64,000 nucleotides of DNA, from the NCBI GenBank assembly GCA_963816985.1, contig CAWFMF010000004.1, forward strand, positions 2,356,001 to 2,420,000. The letters are read 5' to 3'. Shown one piece after another: positions 36,923 through 45,904 of the stretch (position 1 is its first letter; each line of letters opens with the position of its first letter). The notes below the pieces were generated by a model. The model ran no database searches, had not been told where the DNA came from, and saw nothing but the letters and a program-made list of their open reading frames with translations. A program made the position numbers and the translations under genes. The stretch is from JAIVJM01 sp963816985 (lineage in GTDB: Bacteria; Acidobacteriota; Blastocatellia; Pyrinomonadales; Pyrinomonadaceae).

Positions 36923-38662
36923 ATGAGCACAGAACCGACAACGGTAAATCGGACGCAGGAGTGGCGGGGGCGGTTCCCGTCGGTCAACTACCTGAACGCC
37001 GACTACGGCATCAAGTCTTGGCTGTTGACGCTCGACCACAAGCGCATCGCGCTCCTCTACCTGCTTTCGATCTCCTTCTTCTTCGCGCTCGGCGGGGCCT
37101 ACGCGGTCGCCATTCGTCTGGAACTCCTGACGCCGATGGCCGACCTCGTGCAGTCGCAGACCTACAACAAGATGTTCACGCACCACGGCATCTTGATGGT
37201 CTTCTTCTTCCTCATCCCTTCGATTCCGGCGGTCCTGGGGAACTTCCTCATCCCCCTGATGATCGGGGCGAAGGACCTGGCGTTCCCGCGCCTTAACCTT
37301 CTGAGCTGGTACATCTACATGGCGGGCGGCGTCCTCACGTTCTGGGCGCTTCTGGCCGGGGGCGTGGACACGGGCTGGACGTTCTACGTCCCGTACTCGA
37401 CGACCTTCTCGAACACTTACGTCGTGCTTGCGGGCCTCGGCATCTTCATCAACGGCTTCTCGTCCATCCTGACGGGCCTGAACTTCATCGTCACGATTCA
37501 CACGATGCGCGCGCCGGGGATGACGTGGTTCCGCCTGCCGCTCTTCATCTGGGCGCACTACGCGACGAGCTTGATTTTCATCCTCGGCACGCCCGTCATC
37601 GCCATCACTATCCTGCTCGTGGCCTTAGAGCGCATCGCGCGCATCGGCATCTTCGACCCGGCCCTCGGCGGCGACCCCGTGCTCTTCCAGCACATGTTCT
37701 GGTTCTACTCGCACCCGGCGGTCTACATCATGATTCTGCCCTCGATGGGCGTCATCAGCGAGCTGGTCTCGACCTTCTCGCGCAAGAACATCTTCGGCTA
37801 CTCGTTCGTCGCCTTCTCTTCAATCGCCATCGCCGTCTTCGGCTTCCTCGTGTGGGGCCACCACATGTTCACGTCGAGCCAGTCGGTCTACGCCGGGATG
37901 ATCTTCTCGGTCATCTCGTTCGTGGTGGCGATACCGTCGGCGGTCAAGGTCTTCAACTGGACGGCGACGATGTACAAGGGCTCGATCTCCTACGACACGC
38001 CGATGCTCTACGCCTTCGCCTTCATCGGGCTCTTCATCATCGGCGGGATGACGGGGATGTTTCTGGCCGCGCTCGGCCTGGACGTTCACGTCCACGACAC
38101 CTACTTCGTCGTCGCGCACTTCCATTACGTGATGGTCGGCGGGGCTGTGATGGGCTATCTGGGCGGGCTGCACTACTGGTGGCCGAAGATTACGGGGCGG
38201 ATGTACCCGGAGGGGTGGGGACGGTTCGCGGCGCTCGTCATCTTCGTCGGCTTCAACCTGACGTTCTTCCCGCAGTTCCTCTTAGGTTACATGGGGATGC
38301 CCAGACGTTATCACGTCTACCCGATGGACGCGCCGCTCTGGCAGGTCTTGCACGTGATGAGCACGGCGGGCGCGTCGGTGCTTGGGTTCGGGATGCTCAT
38401 CCCCGGCATCTACTTCATCTGGTCAATGCGCTACGGTCGCTTCGCCCCGCCGAACCCGTGGCCCGCGACCGGCCTTGAGTGGCGCACTTCCAGCCCGCCG
38501 CCGACCGAGAACTTCGTCGAGACCCCGGTCGTGACGTGGGAGGCTTACGAGTTCCGGCCCGTCGAGGAGATGAAGGTCGTCGGCCCCGGCGACGTGCCCG
38601 ACCAGCCCGTTGACGGTCGCCACCCCATCGCCGACGCGGGCGGCTCGGACGTGCGACCCTAG
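36923..38662 (+). CDS. coxA: Cytochrome c oxidase subunit I, A2-type
   Basis: The 579-residue product has twelve membrane segments and all metal ligands: low-spin haem His in FTHHGILMVF, the CuB His and cross-linked Tyr in YSHPAVYIMILP, the CuB His pair in WGHHMFTS, and the haem a3/a His pair in VAHFHYVMVGG. The sequence YSHPAVY instead of GHPEVY is the YS signature of A2-type haem-copper oxidases, which lack the D-channel Glu. It reduces O2 to water and pumps protons. It follows coxB by 80 bases. Confidence 0.96.
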   Translation: MSTEPTTVNRTQEWRGRFPSVNYLNADYGIKSWLLTLDHKRIALLYLLSISFFFALGGAYAVAIRLELLTPMADLVQSQTYNKMFTHHGILMVFFFLIPSIPAVLGNFLIPLMIGAKDLAFPRLNLLSWYIYMAGGVLTFWALLAGGVDTGWTFYVPYSTTFSNTYVVLAGLGIFINGFSSILTGLNFIVTIHTMRAPGMTWFRLPLFIWAHYATSLIFILGTPVIAITILLVALERIARIGIFDPALGGDPVLFQHMFWFYSHPAVYIMILPSMGVISELVSTFSRKNIFGYSFVAFSSIAIAVFGFLVWGHHMFTSSQSVYAGMIFSVISFVVAIPSAVKVFNWTATMYKGSISYDTPMLYAFAFIGLFIIGGMTGMFLAALGLDVHVHDTYFVVAHFHYVMVGGAVMGYLGGLHYWWPKITGRMYPEGWGRFAALVIFVGFNLTFFPQFLLGYMGMPRRYHVYPMDAPLWQVLHVMSTAGASVLGFGMLIPGIYFIWSMRYGRFAPPNPWPATGLEWRTSSPPPTENFVETPVVTWEAYEFRPVEEMKVVGPGDVPDQPVDGRHPIADAGGSDVRP

Positions 38663-38701
38663 GACTCCGGATTCCAGACTTCTGTTTTAAGGAGAGGCGA
38701 G

Positions 38702-39433
38702 TTGTCTACACACGCGGAAGCAGCAACGGCGGACGAGCACGGCCAACACGGGCACGAGGCGCTGGCGCACCACTTCGACAACCTCGAACAGCAGCGCGAG
38801 GCGGGCGCGCTCGGCATGTGGGTCTTCATCGCGCAGGAGGTGATGTTCTTCGGCGGCCTCTTCCTCGTCTACCTCGTCTACCGGATGAAGTACCCGGACG
38901 CCTTCGCCGCCGCGAGCAACCACCTCAACTGGAAGCTCGGCACCTTCAACACCGCCGTCCTCATCGGGAGCAGTCTGACGATGGCGCTCGCCGTGTGGGC
39001 GACGCAGGTCGGGCGCTCGCGCAAAGTGCAGGTCGCCTTCCTCGCCGCGACGCTCGTGCTCGGCAGCGTCTTCCTCGGCGTCAAGGCAGTCGAGTACACG
39101 ACGAAGTACTACGACGGGCTCATCCCCTTCGCCGGGATGTTCAACCCGAATCCGGAGACCGCCCACTTCCCGCCCGCCGTGAGCATCAAGAATATCCAGA
39201 TGTTCTACTGGATTTACTTCGCCATGACGGGCCTCCACGCCCTGCACATGATTATCGGCATCGGCATCCTCCTGCCCATCATGTGGGCCGCGTGGCGCGG
39301 GCGCTACTCGCCCGAATATCACGCGCCCGTCGAGCTGTTCGGGCTCTACTGGCACTTCGTTGACATCATCTGGATTTTCCTCTTCCCGCTCCTCTACCTG
39401 CTCGGCGCGCACTACGGCAGCGGGGGACACTAG
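38702..39433 (+). CDS. coxC: Cytochrome c oxidase subunit III
   Basis: The 243-residue product has a His-rich N-terminus (HGQHGHEALAHHFDN) and about five to six membrane segments. Subunit III signatures include GMWVFIAQEVMFFGGLF, FYWIYFAMTGLHALHMIIG and LYWHFVDIIWIFLFPLLYL. It starts with TTG at 38702, supported by AAGGAGAGG seven bases upstream; there is no in-frame ATG nearby. A palindrome follows the gene and separates it from coxD. Confidence 0.94.
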   Translation: MSTHAEAATADEHGQHGHEALAHHFDNLEQQREAGALGMWVFIAQEVMFFGGLFLVYLVYRMKYPDAFAAASNHLNWKLGTFNTAVLIGSSLTMALAVWATQVGRSRKVQVAFLAATLVLGSVFLGVKAVEYTTKYYDGLIPFAGMFNPNPETAHFPPAVSIKNIQMFYWIYFAMTGLHALHMIIGIGILLPIMWAAWRGRYSPEYHAPVELFGLYWHFVDIIWIFLFPLLYLLGAHYGSGGH

Positions 39434-39440
39434 AAAAAAC

Positions 39441-39517
39441 GTGAACCGTAAACCGTGACAGGTGACAGGAGAAAGACAGGTTTTATCCTGTCACGGTTTA
39501 CGGTTCACGGTTCACGG
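39441..39517. repeat. Heptamer palindrome (CGTGAACCGTAAAC units) between coxC and coxD
   Basis: The left arm 39441-39470 and right arm about 39486-39517 pair over about 28 bases, built from near-7-base units GTGAACC/GTAAACC/GTGACAG. It is a further family of the heptamer-type elements and sits inside the operon, 20 bases before the coxD start. Confidence 0.85.
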
Positions 39518-39536
39518 CTTTTATGAGGTTTCGTTC

Positions 39537-39881
39537 ATGTCGGAACACATCGTCTCAAGGCAAGTCTATTTCGTCATCTTCGGCGCGCTGATGGTCGGGA
39601 CGGCGCTCACGGTCATGGCCGCGACGCAGGACTTCGGGTGGGCGAACGACCTCATCGCGATGACCATCGCCGTCGGCAAGGCGCTGCTCGTGCTCCTGTT
39701 TTTCATGCACGTCCGCTACAGCTCGCGCCTCATCTGGGTGGTCGTCTCGGCGATGTTCTTCTGGCTCGCCGTCATGCTCGTGATGACGCTGACCGACTAT
39801 TCCAGCCGCACGTGGTTCGGCCCCGCGCGCGAAGACCCGCTGCACGGCGGCGGTGTGACGGTCGAGAAACCGGCACACTGA
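39537..39881 (+). CDS. coxD: Cytochrome c oxidase subunit IV-like protein (CoxD/CyoD type)
   Basis: The 114-residue product has three membrane segments (VYFVIFGALMVGTALTVMA, DLIAMTIAVGKALLVLLFFMH, LIWVVVSAMFFWLAVMLVMTL). The family motif VGKALLVLLFFMHVRYSSRL identifies the prokaryotic subunit IV. I chose ATG 39537 because the longer frame would start inside the palindrome. It is the last gene of the respiratory operon, followed 37 bases later by a strong terminator. Confidence 0.9.
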   Translation: MSEHIVSRQVYFVIFGALMVGTALTVMAATQDFGWANDLIAMTIAVGKALLVLLFFMHVRYSSRLIWVVVSAMFFWLAVMLVMTLTDYSSRTWFGPAREDPLHGGGVTVEKPAH

Positions 39882-39918
39882 AGGGCCGCGCCCGCGGGCG
39901 AACCTTTAGTACAATGAG

Positions 39919-39959
39919 GCCCGGCGCAGACGGAAGCGAGCCGTTTGCGCCGGGCTTTT
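39919..39959 (+). terminator. Rho-independent terminator of the act-cox operon
   Basis: A GC-rich stem (39919-39933 against 39941-39955, one mismatch) with a short loop is followed by TTTT. It stands 37 bases behind the coxD stop and before the acyltransferase gene. Confidence 0.85.
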
Positions 39960-39990
39960 ACGCTCCGTATCGGCAATTAAGTTCGGAGGC

Positions 39991-41367
39991 TTGAACGTTC
40001 TGTTGAGACGAGCCATCACCGCCGTCCTCCGCTTCGCGCTCCGCGTCTTCTTCCGCCGCGTGGAGGTCGTGGGCCGCGAGCGCGTGCCGCGCGGCGGGGC
40101 TGCGCTCTTCGTCCTCAACCACCCGAACGGGCTCGTGGACCCGGCCTTCCTGCTCTGCTACGCGCCGCGCCGCGTCTCTTTCCTCGCCAAGTCAACGCTC
40201 TTCACGATGCCCGTCGTCGGCTTCTTCGTCCGTAAGATGGAGGCCATCCCCGTCTACCGCAAGGAGGACGACGGCGCGGACGTTTCGCGCAACCGCGAGA
40301 CCTTCGAACGCTCGCACTCACTTCTCAAGCGCGGCGGGACCATCGCCATCTGCCCCGAAGGCAAGTCGCACAGCGAGCCCTCTTTGCAGCCCTTGAAGAC
40401 GGGCGCGGCGCGCATCGCCTTGGGCGCGGCCTCGGCGGGCGAGGCGCTCGACATGAAGGTCGTACCCGTGGGCCTCTACTACCCGGCGAAGACGACTTTC
40501 CGCAGCGGCGCGCTGCTCTACTTCGGCGAGCCGATTGAGGTCGCGCCCGTCCACCTGGACGAGCGGGGCGAGCCGCCGCGCGAGGCCGTCCGCGAACTTT
40601 CAGACCGCGTGGCCGAGAGTTTGCGCGCGCTCACCTTGAACGCCGACCGCCACGAGGCTTTGACCGTCGTCGCGCGCGCCGAGCGCATCTTCTCTTCCGA
40701 AGACGACGAGGAGCGCGAGGGCGAGGGGTGGAGTCTGGAGAGGGAACTGCGCCGCCGCCGACGCTTCGTCGAGGGCTACGCCTTCCACCGCGAGCACTCC
40801 GCGCGGCGGCTTGAGGAGTTGGAGAAGCGTCTTCGTCAATACGAAGAAGAACTCAGGCAGGCGGGCATCGAAGACCCGCGACACCTCTCGACCTCCACGG
40901 TCTCGCGCTACGGTCGCGCGTGGACGCTCGCCACGCGCGGCCTCGTCTTCGTGCTGCTCTCGCCGCTCGCGCTCGCGGGCGCGCTCCTGCATTACCCGGC
41001 CTACACGCTCGCCGGAATCCTCGCCAAGAAGTTCGCGCAGAGTTACGAGGACGTGCTCTCGACCTTCAAGATCATGGCGGCGATGCTGCTCTTCCCCCTG
41101 ACGTGGCTCGCGCTCGCGGCCCTCGTCTACGCCCTCGCCGACTCCTGGCTCTGGGCGCTCGCGGCGCTCTTCGTCGCGCCCGTCGCGGGCTACGCCGCCC
41201 TGCGCACGCGCGAGGAGTTCGACACCTTCGTCGCGGGCGCGCGCGCCGTCCTCTTCTTCATCCGCGAGCGCCGCTTCTTCAAGCAACTCCTCGACGAACG
41301 CCGCGCCATCCGCAGGGAGATTCTCGAACTCGGCTACGAGGCCGAGCGTGCCGGGGCGCTGAAGTAA
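39991..41367 (+). CDS. Gpt2/Sct1-like glycerol(phosphate) acyltransferase with C-terminal membrane segments
   Basis: The 458-residue product has an N-terminal PlsC-type acyltransferase domain: FVLNHPNGLVDP, a GVFFVRKMEAIPVYR-like block and CPEGKSHSEPSLQPLKTGAARIAL. The first motif is His-X5-Asp rather than the usual His-X4-Asp, as in the fungal Gpt2/Sct1 branch. A coiled-coil-like charged region (about 245-300) and three to four membrane segments follow. It should acylate a glycerophosphate-type acceptor in membrane lipid synthesis. It starts with TTG, with GGAGG directly upstream, right after the operon terminator. Confidence 0.85.
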   Translation: MNVLLRRAITAVLRFALRVFFRRVEVVGRERVPRGGAALFVLNHPNGLVDPAFLLCYAPRRVSFLAKSTLFTMPVVGFFVRKMEAIPVYRKEDDGADVSRNRETFERSHSLLKRGGTIAICPEGKSHSEPSLQPLKTGAARIALGAASAGEALDMKVVPVGLYYPAKTTFRSGALLYFGEPIEVAPVHLDERGEPPREAVRELSDRVAESLRALTLNADRHEALTVVARAERIFSSEDDEEREGEGWSLERELRRRRRFVEGYAFHREHSARRLEELEKRLRQYEEELRQAGIEDPRHLSTSTVSRYGRAWTLATRGLVFVLLSPLALAGALLHYPAYTLAGILAKKFAQSYEDVLSTFKIMAAMLLFPLTWLALAALVYALADSWLWALAALFVAPVAGYAALRTREEFDTFVAGARAVLFFIRERRFFKQLLDERRAIRREILELGYEAERAGALK

Positions 41368-41370
41368 TAA

Positions 41371-41699
41371 GCAGGAGGCAGTAAGCAGTAAGCAGCACGG
41401 AGCGCCGGAGGCGCGTCGGAGATTAGCCGGGGGTCAGCCTTCGGGAGCGAGCCGCAGGCGAGCGACGAAGGCGCAGCCCCGGAAACGTGTCGAGATAAAA
41501 CAACTCGCCCCGGCAGGGGCGACGGAAACGACGCGCGGCTGTGTTTGTCGCGCCTGTTCCCGCGCCCCTGCCGGGGCGCACATCTTTTTATGTCGTATGT
41601 TCCGGGGGTTTACGCTTCGTCGGCTTCCGCCTCCTCGCTTCACCCCCGGCTAATCTCCGACGCGCCTCCGGCGCTCCGAACTGCTTACGGTCTCCTGCT
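41371..41699. repeat. Composite palindrome: GCAGTAA heptamers outside, family B inside
   Basis: The outermost arms (from GCAGGAGGCAGTAAGCAGTA at 41371 to CTTACGGTCTCCTGC at 41699) are heptamer-like. Inside them lie GGAGCGCCGGAGGCGCGTCGG and GATTAGCCGGGGGT with complements at 41640-41680. In the middle are two GCCCCTGCCGGGGC-type hairpins. It combines the two repeat classes seen separately elsewhere and fills the gap between convergent genes. Confidence 0.85.
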
Positions 41700-41706
41700 T
41701 TCTTCC

Positions 41707-42879
41707 CTACTGCAAGACGAAGTTGTAGGTGATGAGGCCGGAGACTTTGACCGGCTGGCCGGAGAGGAGCGTGGGCGAGAAGCGGGCCTGCTTGGCGGCG
41801 TTGACCGCCGCGCCGCGAAGCAACTCGTGGCCGTTGATGGCCTCGGCGGAGGCGACGTTGCCTTCCTCATCCACGACGATCTGCACGGTGACTATCCCTT
41901 GAGCGCCCGCGTCCCTGGCCTCTTGCGTGTAGACGGGCTGCGGCTTGCTGATGGCCTTGCCGTTGAGGATGCCGCCGTTAATGGGCGCTCTGGTTCCGGG
42001 CGCGGCGTTCGGGTCGGCGGTCGCGGCCACGGCGGCGACCGCCGAGCCGCCCGTCAAACGCTGGTGCTCGGCAATGATTTCCTTGAACTGATTTTCGGCG
42101 GCCTCCTTCTGCGAAGCGTCGCCCTCCATCTCGGCGAGCTTGGCGGACTCGCGGAAGAGGTTGGCCTTGTGCAGAATCGGCTGCGGGTTCTGCGGCGAGA
42201 GCAGGATGGCCTGCTCGACGACTTCGAGGCCGCGCTGGACGCACTGTCGCGCCTTGTAAAACTCGTTCGAGTCCGAAGGCATCTTGTAAGTGACGACCAT
42301 CTTCTCGGCCTGCTGCGAGGTCTCCTTGTTGTCCTTATTTTCGGTGACGTTGTATGAGCACTGCCAGTCGTCCTTCATCAGTTGCGCGTAAATCCCCGCG
42401 CGCTTCGAGGGCGGCAGCGAGCCGTCGTCCGCGCGCTCCAGCATCGTCTCGCGCACCTTCTCCGGGTTGCGCATCTGCCGGTAGAGGTTGATGACGGAGT
42501 TGAAGGCGTCGTCGTTCAAAGGGTTCTTCGCGAGGAGCTGGCGGTAAGCCTCGACCGCCGCTTCGCCCTTCGCCACGTTCTCCGGCGAAGCGTCGCCCGG
42601 CTGGTACTGCTCCTGAAGCGCGCGGGCGATGAGGAGCGGCGCGGTCTTGTGCTCCGGGTCGAGTTCGAGCGCCTTGCGGAAGTGCTCTTCGGCCTTCACG
42701 AAGTTGCCGTCGCGGTACGCGCGCCCGCCCGCGTCCATCTCCGCGCGCACTTTGTTCACCTCCTCGCGCGGCTTCTGTTTCGCGGCGGCGGCGGCCCCGC
42801 CCGGCTGCTGCGCGAGGACGAGGGCCGGCACGAAGATGAGGGCGACGACGGCGAGCGAGTTGGCGATGAGTCTGTTCAT
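41707..42879 (-). CDS. Secreted TPR protein with C-terminal TonB domain
   Basis: The 390-residue product has a signal peptide (SLAVVALIFVPALVLAQ). TPR-like repeats follow (AYRDGNFVKAEEHFRKALELDPEHKTAPLL, KGEAAVEAYRQLLAKNPLNDDAF), and then a TonB C-terminal domain (GIVTVQIVVDEEGNVASAEAINGHELLRGAAVNAAKQARFSP is the characteristic block). AGGAGAAG precedes the ATG. There is no N-terminal membrane anchor other than the signal peptide, so it is more likely a free periplasmic TonB-domain protein than a classical energy transducer. Confidence 0.85.
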   Translation of the reverse strand: MNRLIANSLAVVALIFVPALVLAQQPGGAAAAAKQKPREEVNKVRAEMDAGGRAYRDGNFVKAEEHFRKALELDPEHKTAPLLIARALQEQYQPGDASPENVAKGEAAVEAYRQLLAKNPLNDDAFNSVINLYRQMRNPEKVRETMLERADDGSLPPSKRAGIYAQLMKDDWQCSYNVTENKDNKETSQQAEKMVVTYKMPSDSNEFYKARQCVQRGLEVVEQAILLSPQNPQPILHKANLFRESAKLAEMEGDASQKEAAENQFKEIIAEHQRLTGGSAVAAVAATADPNAAPGTRAPINGGILNGKAISKPQPVYTQEARDAGAQGIVTVQIVVDEEGNVASAEAINGHELLRGAAVNAAKQARFSPTLLSGQPVKVSGLITYNFVLQ

Positions 42880-43004
42880 GTTCTTCTCCTACGGCGGGAA
42901 AATCTCAGGCGCTAAATTACACGGAAGGCGGACGTGTCGGCAAGGCTTCCGGCGCTTGCCTCCGTCCCCTCATCCGCCTCCCGCCCGCCGTCTGGTTGCG
43001 GGCT

Positions 43005-43526
43005 TCATTTACCGTCCCAACTGTGCCAGATGATTCTCGACACCCGGAGCGGCCTGTCGCACCGCACTCGCACCTTCGTGTAGACGCGCCCTTCCGGCAG
43101 CCGCCGGACGAACCCGCCGACGTCGTTGCCATGCCCGCGCAACAGCTCAACGTCAGTCACGCTCCCGTCTCGCTCGACAAGCTGCAACTCGGGACGAATA
43201 AGCGTTCCGTCCGCGAGCCGCACGCGCGCCCAATTTTGATTGTCCTGCCCCAGCGGCTCCGCGACATCGAGGATCATGCCCTGAGACCGTTTAGGAAATG
43301 AGAGCGGCTTGTCGGGCGTGATTTCGACCCACTCCGGGGATAAGACCAACTCGCCGGATATTTCCCGGTCGCTCTGCGACCTCACGGCGATGAAGATGAA
43401 CAACCCGAAGAGAAGAACGCAGACGCCGAAGAGGACGCCGATGAGGACGAAAAACTTCTGGGCGAAAGTTAATTTCCGCTCGCGCGGGCGCTCGTCCAGA
43501 ATGCTTTGTTGAAACGCTTCGGCCAT
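43005..43526 (-). CDS. Single-span membrane protein of unknown function
   Basis: The 173-residue product has a charged N-terminus, one membrane segment (FFVLIGVLFGVCVLLFGLFIFIAV) and a soluble extracytoplasmic domain of about 115 residues (ELVLSPEWVEITPDKPLSF, WARVRLADGTLIRPELQLVERDG, VRVRCDRPLRVSRIIWHSW). The domain looks beta-rich. I do not recognise the family. It lies between proC (67 bases upstream) and the TPR-TonB gene (125 bases downstream), all on the minus strand. Confidence 0.7.
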   Translation of the reverse strand: MAEAFQQSILDERPRERKLTFAQKFFVLIGVLFGVCVLLFGLFIFIAVRSQSDREISGELVLSPEWVEITPDKPLSFPKRSQGMILDVAEPLGQDNQNWARVRLADGTLIRPELQLVERDGSVTDVELLRGHGNDVGGFVRRLPEGRVYTKVRVRCDRPLRVSRIIWHSWDGK

Positions 43527-43593
43527 GACTCCGTGAGTTTACGGAATCACTCTCACGTCCGTCTCCGCCTCATGTTTCAGTTAAAAAACTGTC

Positions 43594-44481
43594 TCACTTC
43601 TTCTGGCCGAGCGCGACGGCGCGCTGATAAGCGGCGTAGACGGCCTTCGAGAGGACGGTGCGTAAGCTGCCCTTCTCCATCTGGTAGATCGCCTCGGCGG
43701 AAGTGCCGCCGGGCGAAGTGACCATGTTGCGCAGCTCCGCCGGGTGCTTGTGCGACTCGCGCGCGAAGAGGACGGAGCCGAGCATCGTCTGCGTCACCAG
43801 CTCCTGCGAGACGTGGCGCGAAAAGCCCATGTGGACGCCGGCGTCCACGAGCGCCTCCATCATCATGAAGATGTAGGTCGGCCCCGTCGCCGAGAGCGCC
43901 GTCGCCATGTCTATCATGTGCTCGTTCTCGACGTAAATCTCCCGGCCCAGTGCGCCGAGCATGGCGCGCACGACTTCGCGGCCCGCCTCATTGACCTGCT
44001 CGCCCGCAGTCCACGCCGTCATCCCCTCGCCGACCTGCGCGGGCGTGTTCGGCATCGCGCGCACGATTGAAGGATGCAGGAGCCCGCCCGCGATGGTCTC
44101 AATCCGCGCGCCCGCGACAATCGAGAGCACGAGCTGGTCTTCCGTGAGCGCGCCCCTTAACTCTTCGAGGACGCGGCCCAGACGCTGCGGCTTGACGGCG
44201 AGGACGACGACCGACTGTTCGCCCGCGAGACCGCGCGCCGTCGCCGCCTCGCGGTTGCCCTCGAAGACTTCTATCCGGTAACGCTCGCGCAGCTCTTCGC
44301 GGCGCGCGGCGCGCGGGTGGCTGGCGGCGACCTGCGAGGGATTGACTAGCTCGCGGCGCAGGAGCCCGGCGAGCATCGCCTCGGCCATCACGCCGCAGCC
44401 GACGAAAGAAAGGCGCGCGGCGCGCAGAGGGTTCGTGTCGCGCTCGTCGGCGTCCGCGGCCTGAGCTGAGAGTGTCTCCAT
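43594..44481 (-). CDS. proC: Pyrroline-5-carboxylate reductase
   Basis: The 295-residue product has the N-terminal NAD(P)-binding motif LSFVGCGVMAEAMLAGLL and the family motifs VVLAVKPQ, LVLSIVAGARIETI and VRAMPNTPAQVGEGMTAW. It also has the C-terminal ALSATGPTYIFMMMEALVDAGVHMG and ELRNMVTSPGGTSAEAIYQMEKG block of ProC. It reduces pyrroline-5-carboxylate to proline in the cytoplasm. I chose ATG 44481; a TTG at 44508 would add nine residues. The length is slightly above the usual 265-280 because of an N-terminal extension. Confidence 0.93.
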   Translation of the reverse strand: METLSAQAADADERDTNPLRAARLSFVGCGVMAEAMLAGLLRRELVNPSQVAASHPRAARREELRERYRIEVFEGNREAATARGLAGEQSVVVLAVKPQRLGRVLEELRGALTEDQLVLSIVAGARIETIAGGLLHPSIVRAMPNTPAQVGEGMTAWTAGEQVNEAGREVVRAMLGALGREIYVENEHMIDMATALSATGPTYIFMMMEALVDAGVHMGFSRHVSQELVTQTMLGSVLFARESHKHPAELRNMVTSPGGTSAEAIYQMEKGSLRTVLSKAVYAAYQRAVALGQKK

Positions 44482-44565
44482 AAATGAATCGCTTCTTTCC
44501 GTTCGCAAACGAACGGCGTCAATGATATTCGCGCCCCCGCCCGCGCGTCCAACGGCGCGGCGAAG

Positions 44566-44740
44566 TCAGAACCGCCTGCCGCAAGCGGGCGGGTCGCTTC
44601 GCCAAGGCAAAAGGAAAAAGGTAAAAGGCAAAAGTACAGAGGGGAGCACTTCTCTCGACACATCATCCGTTCCCACTTTTTCCCTTTACCTTTTTCCTTT
44701 TGCCTTCTTTCACCCGCCCGCTTGCGGCAGGCGGTTCTGA
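44566..44740. repeat. Composite palindrome with GGCAAAA heptamers between divergent genes
   Basis: The outer arms 44566-44594 and 44712-44740 are exact 29-base complements (AACCGCCTGCCGCAAGCGGG type). The inner arms are GGCAAAA/GGAAAAA heptamers and their complements. The right half would encode a YFCLLPFSFCL-type peptide on the minus strand, the same hydrophobic pattern used as a signal core in ActE and Sco, but here no gene uses it. Confidence 0.87.
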
Positions 44741-44862
44741 CGCGTTTTTTACAACAGTGTGAGAACTTCCGGGGCGGTTTTCTGCTACCATCTGCGCCAT
44801 CGGATTCCCGAACTTTTCCAGCAGGCCCGAATCACACCCGTCGCCATCGAGGAGAAATCAAG

Positions 44863-45810
44863 ATGAATTTGAAAAAGTACCCCTTCGTCGCCGCCGCGCT
44901 GCTGTTGGCCCTCGCCGCCGCGTCCGCGAGCGCGCAGAGCACTCTGCGTCTGCCGCGTCCGAGCCAGAAGTCGAGCGTCATGCAGACCATCGGCGTCACC
45001 GACGTGACGATCACCTACAGCCGCCCCGGCGTGAAGGGGCGCAAAATCTGGGGCGACCCGCCCGCCGGGGCCGCCGCCGGGACGGCGACGCTGGACGACT
45101 CGCGCGCGCGCGCCGCCGACGCCGTCATCGTCCCCTACGGCCACGTCTGGCGCACGGGCGCGAACGAGGCGACGCTCTTTGAAGTGACCGACGCCGTGCT
45201 CATCAACGGCCAGCCGCTCGCCGCCGGGCGCTACAGCCTCCACACCATTCCGGGCAAAGATGAGTGGACTGTCATCTTCAACAAGGACGACGGCCAGTGG
45301 GGCAGTTTTACTTACGACGATAAGAAGGACGCGCTCCGCGTCAAGACGAAGCCGGAGATGGCGGCCAACAATCAGGAGTGGCTCTCCTTCGGCATCGAGC
45401 CCGAAGGCGAGAACGCCGCCCGCGTCAACATCCGCTGGGAGAAGCTGACCGTGCCCTTCACCGTCGAGGTCAAGGACGTGAAGGCGCTCGCCGTCGAGAA
45501 GGCGCGCGCCTCGCTCGCGTCGGCCAAGCCGGACAACTGGCAGATGCCGCTTCAGGCCGCGAACTACCTGCTGCAAAACAAGCTCGACCTCGCCGAGGCG
45601 ATGCGCTGGACGGAGCAGTCCATCAAGGTGCAGGAGAACTTCAACAACCTCGGCCTCAAGGCCCGCATCCTCGCCGCCGAGGGCAAGACCGCCGAGGCCG
45701 TCGCCGCCGGCGAGAAGGCGCTTCAGGTCGGCAAGGCGGCCAACGCCAACGCGCAGGCCGTCGCCAACATGGAAAAACTCGTCGCCGACTGGAAGGCGAA
45801 AAAGCCCTAG
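44863..45810 (+). CDS. Secreted DUF2911 protein with TPR-like C-terminus
   Basis: The 315-residue product has a signal peptide (FVAAALLLALAAASASAQ). The DUF2911 domain includes the block VTDVTITYSRPGVKGRKIWG, the motif YGHVWRTGANEATLFEV and WTVIFNKDDGQWGSFTYDDKKD. Two helical TPR-like repeats follow (ADNWQMPLQAANYLLQNKLDLAEAMRW region, KARILAAEGKTAEAVAAGEKAL). GAGGAGAAA lies ten bases before the ATG. DUF2911 proteins are common in Acidobacteriota and Bacteroidota and are of unknown function. A terminator follows. Confidence 0.87.
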   Translation: MNLKKYPFVAAALLLALAAASASAQSTLRLPRPSQKSSVMQTIGVTDVTITYSRPGVKGRKIWGDPPAGAAAGTATLDDSRARAADAVIVPYGHVWRTGANEATLFEVTDAVLINGQPLAAGRYSLHTIPGKDEWTVIFNKDDGQWGSFTYDDKKDALRVKTKPEMAANNQEWLSFGIEPEGENAARVNIRWEKLTVPFTVEVKDVKALAVEKARASLASAKPDNWQMPLQAANYLLQNKLDLAEAMRWTEQSIKVQENFNNLGLKARILAAEGKTAEAVAAGEKALQVGKAANANAQAVANMEKLVADWKAKKP

Positions 45811-45838
45811 TCCGAAGTTCAGGGGTCGGGAAATTTAA

Positions 45839-45876
45839 AGAGGGTGACGACGCGAAAGCTCGTCACCCTCTTTTTT
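45839..45876 (+). terminator. Rho-independent terminator after the DUF2911 gene
   Basis: The stem AGAGGGTGACGA pairs with TCGTCACCCTCT across a nine-base loop and is followed by TTTTT. It stands 28 bases behind the stop. It may also serve the convergent gene, since the complement has AAAAAAGAGGG on its other side. Confidence 0.9.
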
Positions 45877-45904
45877 CATTTCAGGCCTTCCGCCTCCGTC
45901 GCCT

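Noticed and set aside
44388..44666. Frame with a YFCLLPFSFCL segment resembling a signal peptide
   Set aside because: It is the heptamer palindrome read on the minus strand, continuing antisense or out of frame into proC; useful only as evidence for the coding potential of the repeat.
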